Assembly: GCA_946699065.1 (NCBI GenBank)
Contig: CAMPDV010000093.1
Coordinates: 62,001-126,000, forward strand
DNA from: Loxodes magnus
Taxonomy: Eukaryota > Ciliophora > Karyorelictea > Loxodida > Loxodidae
DNA: 64,000 nt
Reading direction: 5' to 3'
The notes below the pieces were generated by a model that worked only from the letters and a program-made list of their open reading frames with translations, searched no databases and was not told the DNA's origin. Position 1 is the stretch's first letter. Each line of letters begins with the position of its first letter. Both the position numbers and the translations under genes were made by a program. Below are positions 62,539 through 64,000 of the stretch, piece by piece.

Positions 62539-64000
62539 ATGAGAGTTGCTTTATTGGTGCTTAGTCTAATAGTGATGATGATTATAGAAAGTTAATCACC
62601 TGGGTAAATAAATATGTGCTTTGTATAATCAAGTTAAACACCTTTAGGTTTATTGAAGTATATGAAGAGTAAAATAGAAACTTAACAATATAGAAACTAA
62701 ATTAAGTTATACAATTATACTTTAGATGATGTTAAAAGCGTTTAAAGTTTGTAATGGACTGTTGAGGAGTTATTTGTGAATATAATAGTAGATATATCAT
62801 ATAAGCCTGTTATATCCTTTTTCATCTAAAAGACCTTTAATAAAGAAGTGATTGTTTTCGTAGTTCAAAGATAGAAAAGCTAAACAGTAAAGAAAATATT
62901 CCAAAATACTTTTTACATTACTCCTACTTACTAGTCTGAAAGCGAGGCCTTAGGCCTGTTCTTGGATTGATGAAAATTTTGGAATGTGCTTGCTATTTAC
63001 TAGCAAGACTAACGTTTTTATTTTCCTATTGTAGATTTAACAGGAAAAAATAAAATAAAAGGTACGATCAATATCTAATTCCCCTATAAAGAGATAAAAT
63101 CTTAATGTACTGATAAGAATAAATAAAAAATAAAGGATGATACACTCAAAATTCTAAAATTATCAGGCATTCCTATAATTATACTCAACTCTGAAAACTG
63201 TTGGACTTAATTTATTCTAAGTGAGGTTCAAAAATTGTAAATTCTAGATGGATATGCTTGAATTTTAGGACTCGAAACTTCTTAGTTTCTTTTCGATTTT
63301 CAAACAAATAATAAAATTAGCAATTTCAAACTTATGTAAAATGGAATACTAGCTCTGACACCTTAAGGTTGGATTCCCCAAGATTAAAATCACTTCTTGT
63401 GAACATATTTATCTGAAATTCTGAAAACTATAGACGATAAAATGGAAATTCATACTGATTTCGTGTAAAGTTTTAAGAAGTATGTATCTCATATGTTTGA
63501 GAATAATTATCTAATAGCTAAGTATTAAATAGTGAATGCATAAAATTTTAGCTAAATTCAAGTTGCCTTTTTAAGCAAAACCTCTTATCTAGATATTAAT
63601 CCTATTTTTTGGCCCTCACCTAATCCATCTCCTCCTAAAAACAAAATAAAAATCTAAATGAGTTATGGAACAGGACTTGGCGGAGGATAACTTTCTGATT
63701 AAACAGGAGCGTCTGTTATAAATTATGCAAAGTAGATACCTTGTGCAGTAAAATACGTAAATGATAGATCCATCTACTTATCTGATTATATTTTTTAAGG
63801 TAATTCTCTTGACTATGGGTGCCTTTTCGTTAACACAACTTTAATAGCCTCTTCTTTCATTAAGTCTCAATCTAAAGTGGGAATTATCCATGTGCCTCCA
63901 ATAGCCTTTTGATACATTTACTATACTTTTATAATAGTGAATCAGTACTTGGGATTCAATTTACCTTTTTTTAACTCAGTATCTATTAAAGAGTTTGATA
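62539..64000 (+). CDS. Receptor with ANF-receptor-like (PBP1) ectodomain, 3' end outside the window
   Basis: ATG at 62539, then 487 codons in one phase to the window edge. The N-terminus MRVALLVLSLIVMMIIE is a signal peptide. Residues of about 30-300 resemble the type-1 periplasmic-binding / ANF-receptor fold: an ITPTYQSESEALGLFL motif, then D-W-W-K-F-W-N-V-L-A-I-Y (residues 143-154) matching the family's F-x-W-K-x-V-x-x-I-Y signature, then ILDGYAWILGLET and LALTPQGWIPQ. After a Pro-rich linker (WPSPNPSPP), a second domain seems to begin near residue 380 (GGGQLSDQTGASVINYAKQ, FNLPFFNSVSIKEFD). TGA encodes Trp at residues 144, 145, 241, 288 and 458. It would bind a ligand outside the cell; the signalling part lies beyond the window. 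The domain was identified by eye. Confidence 0.75.

Noticed and set aside
1-64000. Short open frames of 60-90 codons read with the standard code
   Set aside because: Most are pieces of longer genes cut at TAA/TAG, or the antisense or out-of-phase shadow of purine-rich coding strands. Those without a paralogue, domain or clean ATG-to-TGA span were not listed as genes.

Overview
The window is ciliate nuclear DNA. It is very AT-rich, and its genes stay open only when TAA and TAG are read as glutamine. TGA appears both inside genes, where it swaps with TGG between paralogues, and at gene ends. The reading UAR = Gln with UGA = Trp or stop fits a karyorelict (Loxodes-like) or Condylostoma-like code better than Tetrahymena or Paramecium. 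In such DNA every frame is nearly open, so frames supported only by amino-acid plausibility carry low confidence here. Firm calls rest on paralogue conservation, a domain, a signal peptide, or a clean ATG-to-TGA span.

Layout. About 1.57-35.9 kb is one giant inverted repeat, with arms of about 9.6 and 9.2 kb around a 15.5 kb centre. Each arm carries a hybrid histidine kinase gene (left at 3419-5969, minus; right at 31866-34094, plus) and a GC-rich SINE-like element near its inner end. The left kinase is interrupted by another SINE-like insertion with a target duplication of about 22 bp. The centre holds a third kinase gene (13184-15403), two copies of a composite repeat, five copies of a small hairpin, a gag-like region, coiled-coil coding and one copy of a direct-repeat block. 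The other copy of that block abuts the outer end of the left arm. A fourth kinase lies at 41985-44219.

From about 46 kb to the end the DNA is more gene-like. It has small ATG-to-TGA genes, a long plus-strand gene at 50.4-52.3 kb, a short membrane protein, a convergent pair near 59.4 kb, and a secreted or membrane receptor that starts at 62539 with a signal peptide and a type-1 periplasmic-binding (ANF-receptor-like) ectodomain and runs off the right edge.

The common functional theme is sensing: four membrane-anchored hybrid kinases with intact receiver domains but eroded ATP-binding boxes, and one ligand-binding receptor. The left two thirds looks like repeat-driven expansion of the kinase family, the right third like ordinary gene territory. 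No rRNA, complete tRNA, CRISPR array or telomere repeat was found.
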